Positions 18,198 through 26,206 of a stretch of DNA of 64,000 nucleotides are shown here, piece after piece. The stretch is from an uncultured Christensenella sp. (GTDB lineage Bacteria; Bacillota; Clostridia; Christensenellales; UBA3700). The stretch covers positions 1 to 64,000 of the forward strand of contig CAJTXS010000001.1 in assembly GCA_910583735.1 (NCBI GenBank). Direction: 5' to 3'. Below the pieces are notes generated by a model, which worked only from the letters and a program-made list of their open reading frames with translations, had not been told where the DNA came from and did not search any database. Numbering within the stretch: the first letter of the stretch is position 1; every line of letters begins with the position of its first letter. The position numbers and the translations under genes were made by a program.

Positions 18198-18868
18198 AGT
18201 TCAATGATATAGCCAGAGCCGACTTTTGTTTTGATGAAATCGTCAACACCGAAATCTTCTAATTTCTTCCTAAGCCGCGTTACATTTACCGTCAACGTAT
18301 TTTCTTCTACATAATTATCGTCTTGCCACAGTTTCATCATCAAAGCGTCGCGGCTTACGATTTTACCCTTATTTACAAGCAATGTTTCCAATATGCGAAA
18401 TTCGTTTTTTGTAAGTTCCATACTCTTATCCCGATAAGAAAGAGTAAAATCGTTCAAGTTCAAAATTATACCTTTATGTTCGAGAATGGAAATGCCGCTC
18501 GGCATATCGTATGTTCGTCTTAATATCGCTTGAATTTTAGCAAGAAGAACGCTTACGTTAAACGGTTTGGGAATAAAATCATCACCGCCCATATTGACAG
18601 CCATTACAATATTCATATTGTCGGATGCCGACGATATAAACACGATAGGCACGTTTGAAATTTTGCGAATTTCTTTACACCAATAAAAGCCGTCGTAAAA
18701 CGGCAATATTAAGTCAAGTAACACTATATGGGCGTTGCACTCGTTAAACTCTTTCGTAATATTTCTGAAATCCTGTGCTATTACAACTTCAAAATTCCAA
18801 TTTCCAAGGTGTTGTTTAATTGATTTTGATATAATTTCGTCGTCTTCTACAAGTAAAATTTTATACAT
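18194..18868 (-). CDS. Bce-type response regulator (OmpR/PhoB family)
   Basis: The 224-residue protein has a receiver domain (acidic pocket EDDE near residue 8, phospho-Asp D52 in LLDLILP, Lys in PKPFN) and a winged-helix DNA-binding domain from about residue 128. It would activate the transporter genes downstream in response to peptides. A GGGAG site precedes the ATG. It is translationally coupled to the kinase. Confidence 0.92.
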   Translation of the reverse strand: MYKILLVEDDEIISKSIKQHLGNWNFEVVIAQDFRNITKEFNECNAHIVLLDLILPFYDGFYWCKEIRKISNVPIVFISSASDNMNIVMAVNMGGDDFIPKPFNVSVLLAKIQAILRRTYDMPSGISILEHKGIILNLNDFTLSYRDKSMELTKNEFRILETLLVNKGKIVSRDALMMKLWQDDNYVEENTLTVNVTRLRKKLEDFGVDDFIKTKVGSGYIIEL

Positions 18869-18902
18869 AAAGAACTCCCGATTTTGAAAGCATTACATAT
18901 CT

Positions 18903-18931
18903 ACTATACTGTAAATTGCGTTAAATAGCAA
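18903..18931 (-). promoter_or_regulatory. Promoter of the Bce module
   Basis: On the minus strand TTGCTA (18931-18926), 17 bases, TATAGT (18908-18903), ending 34 bases before the regulator start. Confidence 0.6.
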
Positions 18932-19093
18932 GAACCTGAAAGCGGCGAATGACGATAAGGGCGACAGTGTTCTGTTTCATTCAAGTTTCGACAAAATCAT
19001 TAGTTTTATAACAACATAATCTAATAGAACGCCATATTTACCGTGATATAGTTATCGTGTATGATTATATTCTTTTCTATAAGAATTGCATAG

Positions 19094-19279
19094 TTTTGTT
19101 ATTCGCTTGTGCTTACCGTCTGGAGACGGAATACGCCGCCTTGACAAATTATCAAGGGCGACGATTTATCTCCCGTTAGGCATAAAACCGTCGTCGCCTA
19201 CGGCGCAAACCCTTGACAATTTATCTGCGGCGGCATTTTTCTCTGGTTAAGACGGTAAGCACCTAAGCGAACAACAAAA
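19094..19279. repeat. 186-bp imperfect palindrome (MITE-like)
   Basis: The two arms, each about 80 bases, are imperfect inverted copies. Outer blocks TTTTGTTATTCGCTT / AAGCGAACAACAAAA, then GTGCTTACCGTCT / AGACGGTAAGCAC, then inner GCCGCC and TTGACAAATTATCAAGGG-type blocks and CGACGA pair with their counterparts. There is no open frame. It lies in a gene-free stretch between the Bce module and the tRNA genes. Confidence 0.6.
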
Positions 19280-19538
19280 TTTTTAAGCCGCAGTTCGCAC
19301 ACAAAGCATATGCGTAGGTAAGTAGCCAATCACAATGGAAAACGCAGTCGTTTACGCACATTTCAGTTCGGCTATAACTAAGAAGATTTGTAGTAATATT
19401 ATTTTAGTAGACTTGCGATTTACTTTGTGTTAAAACCAACTGCCGAAAAAGCAAAAATCATATAGTTATTTTTTTATTTTGTAATAAAAAACTACCCAAA
19501 CACATTTATTAAACAAAGGTGTTTGGATAGTTGCCGGT

Positions 19539-19613
19539 TGGTGACTCCAAGGGGAATCGAACCCCTGTTACCACCGTGAAAGGGTGGTGTCTTAACCGCT
19601 TGACCATGGAGCC
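19539..19613 (-). tRNA. tRNA-Glu (TTC)
   Basis: The minus strand gives a complete cloverleaf with acceptor stem GGCTCCA/TGGAGTC, anticodon loop CTTTCAC (anticodon TTC) and an encoded CCA end. Confidence 0.95.
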
Positions 19614-19706
19614 TTTTTGCTATAACAATATATAATTTTTGATATAATATGTCAACTGTTTGATTGGCGCTTGTAAAAATAAATTGTAATAATTGCGGTA
19701 ATTCTA

Positions 19707-19735
19707 TTGACAAAGAGACTTATTTTTAATATTAT
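19707..19735 (+). promoter_or_regulatory. Promoter of the tRNA-Met pair
   Basis: TTGACA (19707-19712), 17-base spacer, TATTAT (19730-19735), 16 bases before the initiator tRNA. Confidence 0.8.
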
Positions 19736-19751
19736 TATATAGCATTGGTGA

Positions 19752-19826
19752 CGCGGAGTGGAGCAGTGGCAGCTCGTCGGGCTCATAACCCGAAGGTCGG
19801 AGGTTCGAATCCTTCCTCCGCAACCA
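19752..19826 (+). tRNA. Initiator tRNA-fMet (CAT)
   Basis: The anticodon loop CTCATAA is flanked by three G-C pairs, and the acceptor stem begins with an unpaired C1-A72, both diagnostic of bacterial initiator tRNA. CCA is encoded. Confidence 0.95.
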
Positions 19827-19842
19827 TTTTTTATATAATTGT

Positions 19843-19919
19843 GGCGGTGTAGCTTAGTTGGTTAGAGCGTCCGGTTCATACCCGGAAGGTCATAGGTTCG
19901 AATCCCATCACCGCTACCA
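19843..19919 (+). tRNA. Elongator tRNA-Met (CAT), integration site of the element
   Basis: Complete cloverleaf with acceptor GGCGGTG/CACCGCT, anticodon loop TTCATAC and encoded CCA. The sequence is like Bacillus elongator tRNA-Met rather than tRNA-Ile2. Bases 19865-19919 are repeated exactly at 57444-57498, so the 3' part of this intact gene is supplied by the integrated element. Confidence 0.93.
19865..19919 (+). repeat. attL, 55-bp direct repeat
   Basis: The 3' part of tRNA-Met, from the D-stem 3' strand to CCA, is identical to 57444-57498. Confidence 0.9.
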
Positions 19920-19968
19920 TTTTTTTTTATAAGCAGTCGGGATTAGGATTTTTCATATTGCTATTTTA

Positions 19969-19998
19969 ACGGAAGTTTGTATTAACTTCCGTTTTTTT
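19969..19998 (+). terminator. Terminator after tRNA-Met, inside the element
   Basis: ACGGAAGTT and AACTTCCGT form a 9-bp stem followed by TTTTTTT. The element provides it in place of the original tRNA terminator. Confidence 0.88.
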
Positions 19999-20041
19999 AT
20001 GCCTGTATTACAAAAAAAATTTTTGTGGAGGCTTATTTTTC

Positions 20042-20380
20042 ATGAGCAAACTTATCAACATCATTCAAGACCGATATTCGGTCATCCCCAACGAAGTTTT
20101 TACAGACAGAAGACTCGATTATCGCAGCCGCGGTGTGCTGTGTACGTTGCTATCATTGCCTAATGGTTGGGATTTTTCGACTAGCGGATTGGCATCTTTG
20201 GTCATAACAGACGACGATAGAAAAGGAGATGGCGAAACTGCAATTAGGTCATGTCTGCAATATTTGGAGCGTTTGGGCTATTTGCAGCGTATCCACGTAA
20301 AAGACGACAAAGGCTACTTTATCGGCTATGATTATAAAATTAATATTCCGCCAATATTATCCTCCCACAATATATTGTAG
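20042..20380 (+). CDS. Replication-initiator-type winged-helix protein, possibly truncated
   Basis: This 112-residue protein has the N-terminal domain common in phage and mobile-element replication proteins (DYRSRGVLCTLLSLPNGWDFSTSGLASL), followed by GYDYKINIPP, where longer relatives carry a repeat-rich C-terminal part. Here it stops, and the following DNA is a 17-bp repeat array that looks like degenerate coding sequence in shifting frames. It may therefore be a truncated gene or a short initiator next to its iterons. GGAGG precedes the ATG. Confidence 0.65.
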   Translation: MSKLINIIQDRYSVIPNEVFTDRRLDYRSRGVLCTLLSLPNGWDFSTSGLASLVITDDDRKGDGETAIRSCLQYLERLGYLQRIHVKDDKGYFIGYDYKINIPPILSSHNIL

Positions 20381-20428
20381 CAACATCAATCATATACGAC
20401 TAAATATTCCATACTTAGATTATCCACC

Positions 20429-20593
20429 GCTGGAAAAAATCCAGAGCTGGAAAAAATCCAGAGCTGGATAAAACCCAGAGCTGGAAAAAATCCATCGGTG
20501 GATAATCCGACGACGGTAAAAATCCAGAGCTGGATAAACTCCAGAGCTGGATAAACTCCAGCGGTGGATAATCCAACGTTGGATAAACAGACG
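20429..20593 (+). repeat. Ten tandem repeats, mostly 17 bp
   Basis: Units beginning GCTGG, GGTGG, GACGG or GTTGG start at 20429, 20446, 20463, 20480, 20497, 20512, 20529, 20546, 20563 and 20578, so steps are 17 bp except two of 15 bp. Most units contain the dyad CTGGA...TCCAG. They lie between the replication-type gene and ssb and could be iterons of an origin or a decayed coding repeat. Confidence 0.85.
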
Positions 20594-20734
20594 CAAGAAA
20601 TTACTATCTAAGAAATTACTAAGAGAATAACACAAGAAAAAATAAGTAACTAAGTAATAGTAAAAGCATCGTGCATACGCGTAATTAATAAGCGAAGCCA
20701 ACATTCATTTTTTGTGAAATAAAGGAGAAAAGAT

Positions 20735-21091
20735 ATGTTTAAGGTCACAGGCATGGGACGACTTGTAAGAGACGTAAATATCGGTAAAGCGACCAACGGG
20801 CAGACGGTGGCGACGTTCGACCTTGCGGTTGAAAACAGGTATGGGGTGAGTTATCTTCCTGTAGAGGTATGGGAGAAGAGCGCCGAGGCATGCGCTAAAT
20901 ACTTGAAGAAGGGCAGTCAAATCTTTGTCGAAGGCGATGCCGTAATCAAAGTGTTTACGAGAAAGGACGGTCGCAAGGGCATGGAGCTGAAATTACAATC
21001 GCCTCAGATAGAATTCGTCAATAGCAGATATCGCGCAAATAAAGAAGAAGCAGCAGGCGGAATGATCGATGAGACACAGGAGGAGAAATAA
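20735..21091 (+). CDS. ssb: Single-stranded DNA-binding protein
   Basis: This 118-residue OB-fold protein begins MFKVTGMGRLVRDVNIG and contains GQTVATFDLAVENRYG and the VEVWEKSAEACAKYLKKGSQIFVEG segment, all typical of SSB. The tail is acidic (DETQEEK) but lacks the canonical DDDIPF end of chromosomal SSB. It probably protects transferred single strands. AAAGGAG precedes the ATG. Confidence 0.88.
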   Translation: MFKVTGMGRLVRDVNIGKATNGQTVATFDLAVENRYGVSYLPVEVWEKSAEACAKYLKKGSQIFVEGDAVIKVFTRKDGRKGMELKLQSPQIEFVNSRYRANKEEAAGGMIDETQEEK

Positions 21092-21193
21092 ATGTCGGAA
21101 GTGACACTGTATGAGGATATTAAAGACGAACTTACGCAAGAAGATGTCGATATTGCTATTGCGGAATTGCCGAGCGAGACGGAGGAAGAGTAA
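21092..21193 (+). CDS. Small acidic protein of 33 residues
   Basis: An ATG directly follows the ssb stop, behind an AGGAGG site inside the ssb end. The product, MSEVTLYEDIKDELTQEDVD and on to ELPSETEEE, is strongly acidic, and its stop codon overlaps the next gene by one base. Tight coupling to both neighbours supports a real gene. The function is unknown. Confidence 0.6.
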   Translation: MSEVTLYEDIKDELTQEDVDIAIAELPSETEEE

Positions 21194-24153
21194 TGGACAG
21201 GCAAGATATAATCAATCAAGAAATTGAGATGCCTATATTCGAGGCGAATTCGTCATTTGCCAAACAAGTAGACGCAATACTGTCGGGCGCAGATACAGAG
21301 TCTACTCATTTGAAAGTTATGGGTACGCCGCTTATTTTAAGACAACTGGGAGCAAGGAATTTGCCTGTATTGATGACGGCAAAGCATTTGAAAAATATAG
21401 TTGCTGTAGACGGCAACGATAAAAATGTAAATTATCACGGTTTGGATACTGATATTATAAAAAAATTACCGGAGCTAATAGCCGACCCGGTAATGGTTAT
21501 GGACAGCTTAACAAGGGACGATAGCGTAGTGATATTGACATCCACAGTCGATAGAGAAAATCGCCCTATAATAGGGGCTATTAAGTTCGACGGTAAAGGT
21601 TATATAGATAGCGTCCGATTAGAGGCAAATATATTAACTAGCTTATATGGAAGAAATAATTTTAACAATTTTATTCAACGAAACATGGACAATAACACAA
21701 TACTCTATGCGGACAAAGAAAAAAGTCTAGTACTTGCAAAAATCCCCGGGCTCCAATTGCCCGACAGTTTCAACAGACTAGACTTTGATACTATTATACG
21801 CAAAGCAAAGGCATTTGTCAACAGCGATACAAAAAAAACGAGCCAGGAACTAAATGAGGTCCCTGGGGTACAATTCCCCAACAAGCTCAATAGCCTGGCT
21901 ACTAATACTATTATACGCAAAGCAAAGGCATTTGTCAACAGCGATACGAAAAAGCAGAGCCAGGAACTTAACAAAATCCCCGGGGTCCAATTCCCCGACA
22001 ACCTTGATAACCTGACTCCTAATATTATTATACGCAAGGCAAAGACATTTGTCAACAGTGAAATAAAAGAAGAAAGCCAGGAAATGTCGGTGAATCCCGG
22101 GCTCCGATTGCCCGACATTATGACAAATCCAGACTCTAAATCTATTATAGACAAAAAAGATAGCTCTGTCAATAGCGATATCAAAGAAATATTAACCGCG
22201 TCCGACGTGGCCGCGCAAAAAAAGACAAGTCGCGAGCAGATAAATGAGAGCAGGGCGGAGATAGTAAAAGAATTGGTCGCAAGGATGCAGAGCGGCGAAC
22301 TGAAGTGGGAGCACTTTGCCGCCGTTTCGCTGCCTCGCAATGGCGTATCGGAGAAACCGTACAGCGGCGTCAATAGGTTCAGACTATCCTTCGAAGCTGC
22401 TGTCAGAGGATATAAGGACCCTCGCTGGTATACGTTTAACCAAGTCAATGAAATGGGCTTGAAGATAGAAAAGGGGCAGCACGGCGTTAAAACCGAACTG
22501 TACAAGCTGTGGGATAAAAAGCGAAAGGTAGAGATTAGATCGCATAAAGAGTTAGAGCAGCTCTTTGAAGGCATGAGCGAGGAAGAGATTAAGCTATATC
22601 GCGCAGAGAATCTCTATACCTTAGCGAGACAAAGCGTCGTGTTTAACGGCGAGCAAGTGGCAGGGCTGGAAAAATATGTCGCGCCACAGCTTAGCGAGGT
22701 GGATAAAAACGTCAAGTGCGAGCAGTTGCTGCAAAATGCGCCGTGCGCAATCGAGTACGGTGAAGAGACAATCGCTTTCTACGAAGCAAATAAAGATTTT
22801 ATTTATCTTCCCGATCGCGGCAAGTTCAACGATATCAAGGCGCTATATGCGACGGCATTCCATGAGATAGGACACAGTACCGGTCATGAGAGCAGATTGG
22901 GCAGAGACATGAGCGGCATATTCGGAAGCGAAAAGTATGCGAGCGAAGAGCTCATTGCAGAGTTATGCTCGGTGTTTATTCAGCAAGACTTAGGCGTGGC
23001 GGTCGGAAGCAAAGAGATTGAGAATCACGCTGCTTACTTGCAGTCGTGGCTGAAGAACCCCGAAGACTTCTACGTCGCAGTGAAAGCAGCGGAGCGAGCA
23101 AGCGAGTATATAAATAAATATTTGGAGGAGAAAGTGAAGAATTCCGAAGAAGCTAAGCGCCAAAGAATCATCAAGTATTATCAAGATAAGCGCAAGAAAA
23201 ATCTTGATAGGTTGGAAAAGAATATCCCTGCTGAATTGAAGTCTTTGAGGCAGTGGTGCGCGTTCAAGGCTTATACGCAGGCGGACGGCAGCAAGAAGAA
23301 GTTCAATATCGACGTCAATGCCGGAGATAATCAAGGGCATTGGGCAAAGGTCAACGATGAGAGTACCTGGAGCACTTTCGATGAGGCAATGAAGTATGCC
23401 AGGGAAAAAGACTGCGAGGGCGTAACTTTCGTAATAACGAAAAAATCGGGCGTAAAGGTAATAGACCTCGACAAGTGTATCGATGTCAAGACGGGAGAGG
23501 CGCTCGATGTCGCTAAGAAGTTCTTGGAAGCGACGAGCAATACATATCAAGAGCGCAGCGTCTCTGGTAGCGGAGCTCATATATTTTTCAAAGGCGACAG
23601 CTTGGGCGCATTCAATAACAGAGATAAGGACGGACACGTCGAGTATTACAGCGACGTCAAGTTCATATCGATGACGGGCAATGTTGAGGGCGTCGCCGTA
23701 TGCGATACTTTGGCGGAGTACGGCGCAGACAGCGAGCTTGCCCTCGCGCTCGCAAGTAGCGTAGGCAAAAAGCTCGAGACAGCAAGCAGAAGCGCGACGC
23801 GCTCGATATCCTCGCTGTCTCTATCGGATAGAGAAGTAATCGAAATGCTTGAGAAGTCAAAGGTGGGCGCAGAGTTCTCGCAGCTCATGGCAGGCATGGA
23901 TATATGCGGAGACCACTCGCGTTCGGACTATCGCCTGGCGTCCATGCTGGCTTTTGCTACAGGCAACGATAAGGCGCAGATAGAGACAATATTCAGGAGC
24001 AGTGGACTGTATAGACAAGAGAAGGGCGATAAGTACGTGTCGAGGACTGTAGACGCAGCTATACAGAATAATCGCGGTACATACAATCGAGAATTCAACA
24101 AGAAATACGGGAGCAAGAAGAAAAAGACTGCGGGCGGAGCGGTCAAGTCGTAG
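21193..24153 (+). CDS. Polyvalent protein: MuF-C, 39-residue repeats, ArdC, zincin, primase-like
   Basis: This 986-residue protein is a fusion. Residues about 10-175 (LRQLGARNLPVLMTAKHLKNI and ELIADPVMVMDSLTRDDS) resemble the phage MuF C-terminal domain. Residues about 182-337 are four 39-residue tandem repeats beginning KIPGLQLP or similar. About 350-500 is an ArdC N-terminal antirestriction domain (SGVNRFRLSFEA, WYTFNQVNEMG). A zincin metallopeptidase follows, with HEIGH at about 556-560. About 680-870 resembles an archaeo-eukaryotic primase-polymerase domain (RQWCAFKAY, VIDLDKCID), and the end resembles the small domain of NrS-1-like polymerases. Polyvalent proteins of this kind are thought to enter recipients with transferred DNA. 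It is translationally coupled to the small gene before it. Confidence 0.8.
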   Translation: MDRQDIINQEIEMPIFEANSSFAKQVDAILSGADTESTHLKVMGTPLILRQLGARNLPVLMTAKHLKNIVAVDGNDKNVNYHGLDTDIIKKLPELIADPVMVMDSLTRDDSVVILTSTVDRENRPIIGAIKFDGKGYIDSVRLEANILTSLYGRNNFNNFIQRNMDNNTILYADKEKSLVLAKIPGLQLPDSFNRLDFDTIIRKAKAFVNSDTKKTSQELNEVPGVQFPNKLNSLATNTIIRKAKAFVNSDTKKQSQELNKIPGVQFPDNLDNLTPNIIIRKAKTFVNSEIKEESQEMSVNPGLRLPDIMTNPDSKSIIDKKDSSVNSDIKEILTASDVAAQKKTSREQINESRAEIVKELVARMQSGELKWEHFAAVSLPRNGVSEKPYSGVNRFRLSFEAAVRGYKDPRWYTFNQVNEMGLKIEKGQHGVKTELYKLWDKKRKVEIRSHKELEQLFEGMSEEEIKLYRAENLYTLARQSVVFNGEQVAGLEKYVAPQLSEVDKNVKCEQLLQNAPCAIEYGEETIAFYEANKDFIYLPDRGKFNDIKALYATAFHEIGHSTGHESRLGRDMSGIFGSEKYASEELIAELCSVFIQQDLGVAVGSKEIENHAAYLQSWLKNPEDFYVAVKAAERASEYINKYLEEKVKNSEEAKRQRIIKYYQDKRKKNLDRLEKNIPAELKSLRQWCAFKAYTQADGSKKKFNIDVNAGDNQGHWAKVNDESTWSTFDEAMKYAREKDCEGVTFVITKKSGVKVIDLDKCIDVKTGEALDVAKKFLEATSNTYQERSVSGSGAHIFFKGDSLGAFNNRDKDGHVEYYSDVKFISMTGNVEGVAVCDTLAEYGADSELALALASSVGKKLETASRSATRSISSLSLSDREVIEMLEKSKVGAEFSQLMAGMDICGDHSRSDYRLASMLAFATGNDKAQIETIFRSSGLYRQEKGDKYVSRTVDAAIQNNRGTYNREFNKKYGSKKKKTAGGAVKS

Positions 24154-24515
24154 CGGCAGCATACATTTTCTTTTTTGTGAATTTTCGCCGCTTGCCACTG
24201 TTTACGGTGGCAAGCGGACCCGGGCGGAAGGGAGTAAGAATATGACAATCGGATATCGCAAAAGTTACTTAGGTATTTATACCTTAAGACTGGGCAATTT
24301 TGAGCGAAAATTGGGCGCCGTAAGCCTGTCAGCTTACGGTTAGGCACAGTTAATATTATAAGCAGGTTAAGGGAAGTGGTCCATTTTGACCCATTTTGCA
24401 AAAATTATATACTACGTATATAAAAATGGGACCACTTCCGATATCGTCGGTACCACTTGTGGGACCGCACGAAAAACAAATCGGAAACCGATTTTTTAAG
24501 TAGGCACAAAGAGCT
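24154..24515. other. Candidate origin of transfer (oriT) region
   Basis: This gene-free stretch directly before the mobilisation genes holds four inverted repeats: 11-bp arms at 24188-24217; CTTAGGTA/TACCTTAAG at 24268-24288; 8-bp arms at 24318-24339; and GGAAGTGGTCCATTTT against AAAATGGGACCACTTCC (24372-24438), which has one bulged base. Dense inverted repeats next to a relaxase gene are typical of oriT. The nick site cannot be placed. Confidence 0.55.
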
Positions 24516-24944
24516 ATGGAATGTCAGAAAAAGATAAGAATTTATAATCTACAGACGCTGGACAGAATGGAAATTCTGCTCGGTAAAGGCATCTATAAGA
24601 GCTTTAACGAGCTCGCCAACGCTGCGCTCGATATCGGGGTGGACATGCTGTACACGCGCATATTCGAGCCCTCGGAGTATAGCGGCGGAGCGGATAAGGC
24701 GTCTAACTCAGACAAGTTGTCTGCGGATAAACTAAACGCGATTATAACGGGGCAGGACGAGATGTCGGTCAATATCGCAATAGTAAAGTCGCTATTGCAG
24801 ATACTCTATAGCATTTGGGTAAGTCGCAACAGCGGCGCTGCTGTGTCGCAAGAGGAGATAGATTGCGGTCTGATCTGCGACATGCCGAAATTCCTTAAAG
24901 AGGTCGAGAGCGACCTTATCAAAGCAGTCAGGAGGAGAGTATAA
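24516..24944 (+). CDS. Mobilisation accessory protein (unrecognised family)
   Basis: This 142-residue protein begins with a short strand and helix pattern (KKIRIYNLQTLDRMEILLGKGIYKSFNELANAAL) like the ribbon-helix-helix DNA-binding domains of relaxosome accessory proteins, followed by a helical C-terminal part. The stop overlaps the relaxase start by one base, and an oriT-like region lies just upstream. A relaxosome role is inferred from sequence pattern and context. Confidence 0.6.
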   Translation: MECQKKIRIYNLQTLDRMEILLGKGIYKSFNELANAALDIGVDMLYTRIFEPSEYSGGADKASNSDKLSADKLNAIITGQDEMSVNIAIVKSLLQILYSIWVSRNSGAAVSQEEIDCGLICDMPKFLKEVESDLIKAVRRRV

Positions 24945-26206
24945 TGCCTGCAATTATATGCAACATGACATTTACGCCTTATCTCCCTGCCAAGAATGCG
25001 GGAGCGGATAAGAGAGTAAAGCATTCTCAAGAGCGCGCTTATTACAACTGGACGGCGCCGTTTAATTACCGCGCGTACATGGAGGATAACAAGAAGACGC
25101 AAGTGCACAAAGACTACTCCGACTACATGAGCAAAGGCGAGATACTCTTCAATCAGTACGGAGAACTCGGCAGAGAAAGGCTCGACGCTATCAAGTCGGA
25201 ACTGTCTAAGAGCAAGAGCATAATCTGGCACGGCTACATATCTTTCGACGAAGAGAACAGCAAGAACTTCGAGACTAAGCGTCAGTGCATAGACTACCTT
25301 CACGATACCTTTAACGTGCTGCTCGACTATTCGCATCTTAGAAAGAACAACGTCGAGCTCGTCGCAAGTCTGCACAAAGATACGGACCACAGGCATATTC
25401 ACTTCATGTTTTTTGAAAAGCAGCCTTTATATAAAAGCCGAGGCGAGAAGACGTACTCGAGCAAGGGCAAATTCAGCAGATTCGCCTTAGACAATTTCAT
25501 CGTCGCGTCCAACCTGTACCTAGACGAGCGCAGGCATGAGCTGCATCTGTTCAGAGACGAACTCATAGGCAAGATACGCAAGGCGTATCCGGTTAAGGGC
25601 AACGTCGCAGACAGCGAGATATCCAAGCAAATCAAGCAACTTGCCTCGGAGCTTCCTGCGAGCGGAAGGCTGGGATATGAGAGCGACAATATGAAGGCTC
25701 TGCGCAGTAAAGTAGATGCCGTGGCCAAGCAAATTATCGCGAGCGATAGGGACGTAATGACTGCCTATAGGAAGTGGCAATCCGCGCTCAATAGACGTGA
25801 AGAACTGGCAAAGAGCGCGATGACGGAGAGCAAATTCGCGTACGTGAATAATAAGCGCGTTAACTTGAACGAGGTAGACGTCGCCAATATATCCGACTGG
25901 GATAACGTGGCGGTAATCGATAAGATTAAGCGCGACATGCAGTGCAGGATAGGCAATCATGTCATCAAGATGGCTAAGGCGGTCAAAGAGCTGCCGAGGC
26001 GCGGCATAGCGCGGTCAAGGGCTAAATCGAATAAGCGGCAAAAGATAGACGCGAGATGCCTGAGGGAAGCGATAAGAGGCATACCGCAGATGTTGCGATC
26101 TCTCTTCGTAGATACTTACGGGGCTAAAGACAATTACATATACGACCTGCATAGGGCGCAGCGAGAGATAGAGGAGGATAAGTACAATGCGCAAAGAAAA
26201 GCGTAG
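24944..26206 (+). CDS. MobP2-like relaxase
   Basis: This 420-residue protein has the three-histidine metal site of MOB_P-type relaxases in LHKDTDHRHIHFMFFEK (about residues 144-160) and the N-terminal strand MPAIICNMTFTPYL followed by YYNWTAPF, similar to MobP2-type relaxases of clostridial elements. It would nick oriT and lead the strand to the recipient. The C-terminal half is basic and helical. It overlaps the VirD4 gene by 20 bases. Confidence 0.78.
   Translation: MPAIICNMTFTPYLPAKNAGADKRVKHSQERAYYNWTAPFNYRAYMEDNKKTQVHKDYSDYMSKGEILFNQYGELGRERLDAIKSELSKSKSIIWHGYISFDEENSKNFETKRQCIDYLHDTFNVLLDYSHLRKNNVELVASLHKDTDHRHIHFMFFEKQPLYKSRGEKTYSSKGKFSRFALDNFIVASNLYLDERRHELHLFRDELIGKIRKAYPVKGNVADSEISKQIKQLASELPASGRLGYESDNMKALRSKVDAVAKQIIASDRDVMTAYRKWQSALNRREELAKSAMTESKFAYVNNKRVNLNEVDVANISDWDNVAVIDKIKRDMQCRIGNHVIKMAKAVKELPRRGIARSRAKSNKRQKIDARCLREAIRGIPQMLRSLFVDTYGAKDNYIYDLHRAQREIEEDKYNAQRKA

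Noticed and set aside
19843..19919. tRNA-Ile2 (CAT, lysidine-modified).
   Set aside because: The body sequence is that of elongator tRNA-Met in Bacillota; tilS at the window end is a coincidence.
20429..20593. CRISPR array.
   Set aside because: Repeats are too short and contiguous, with no unique spacers and no cas genes nearby.
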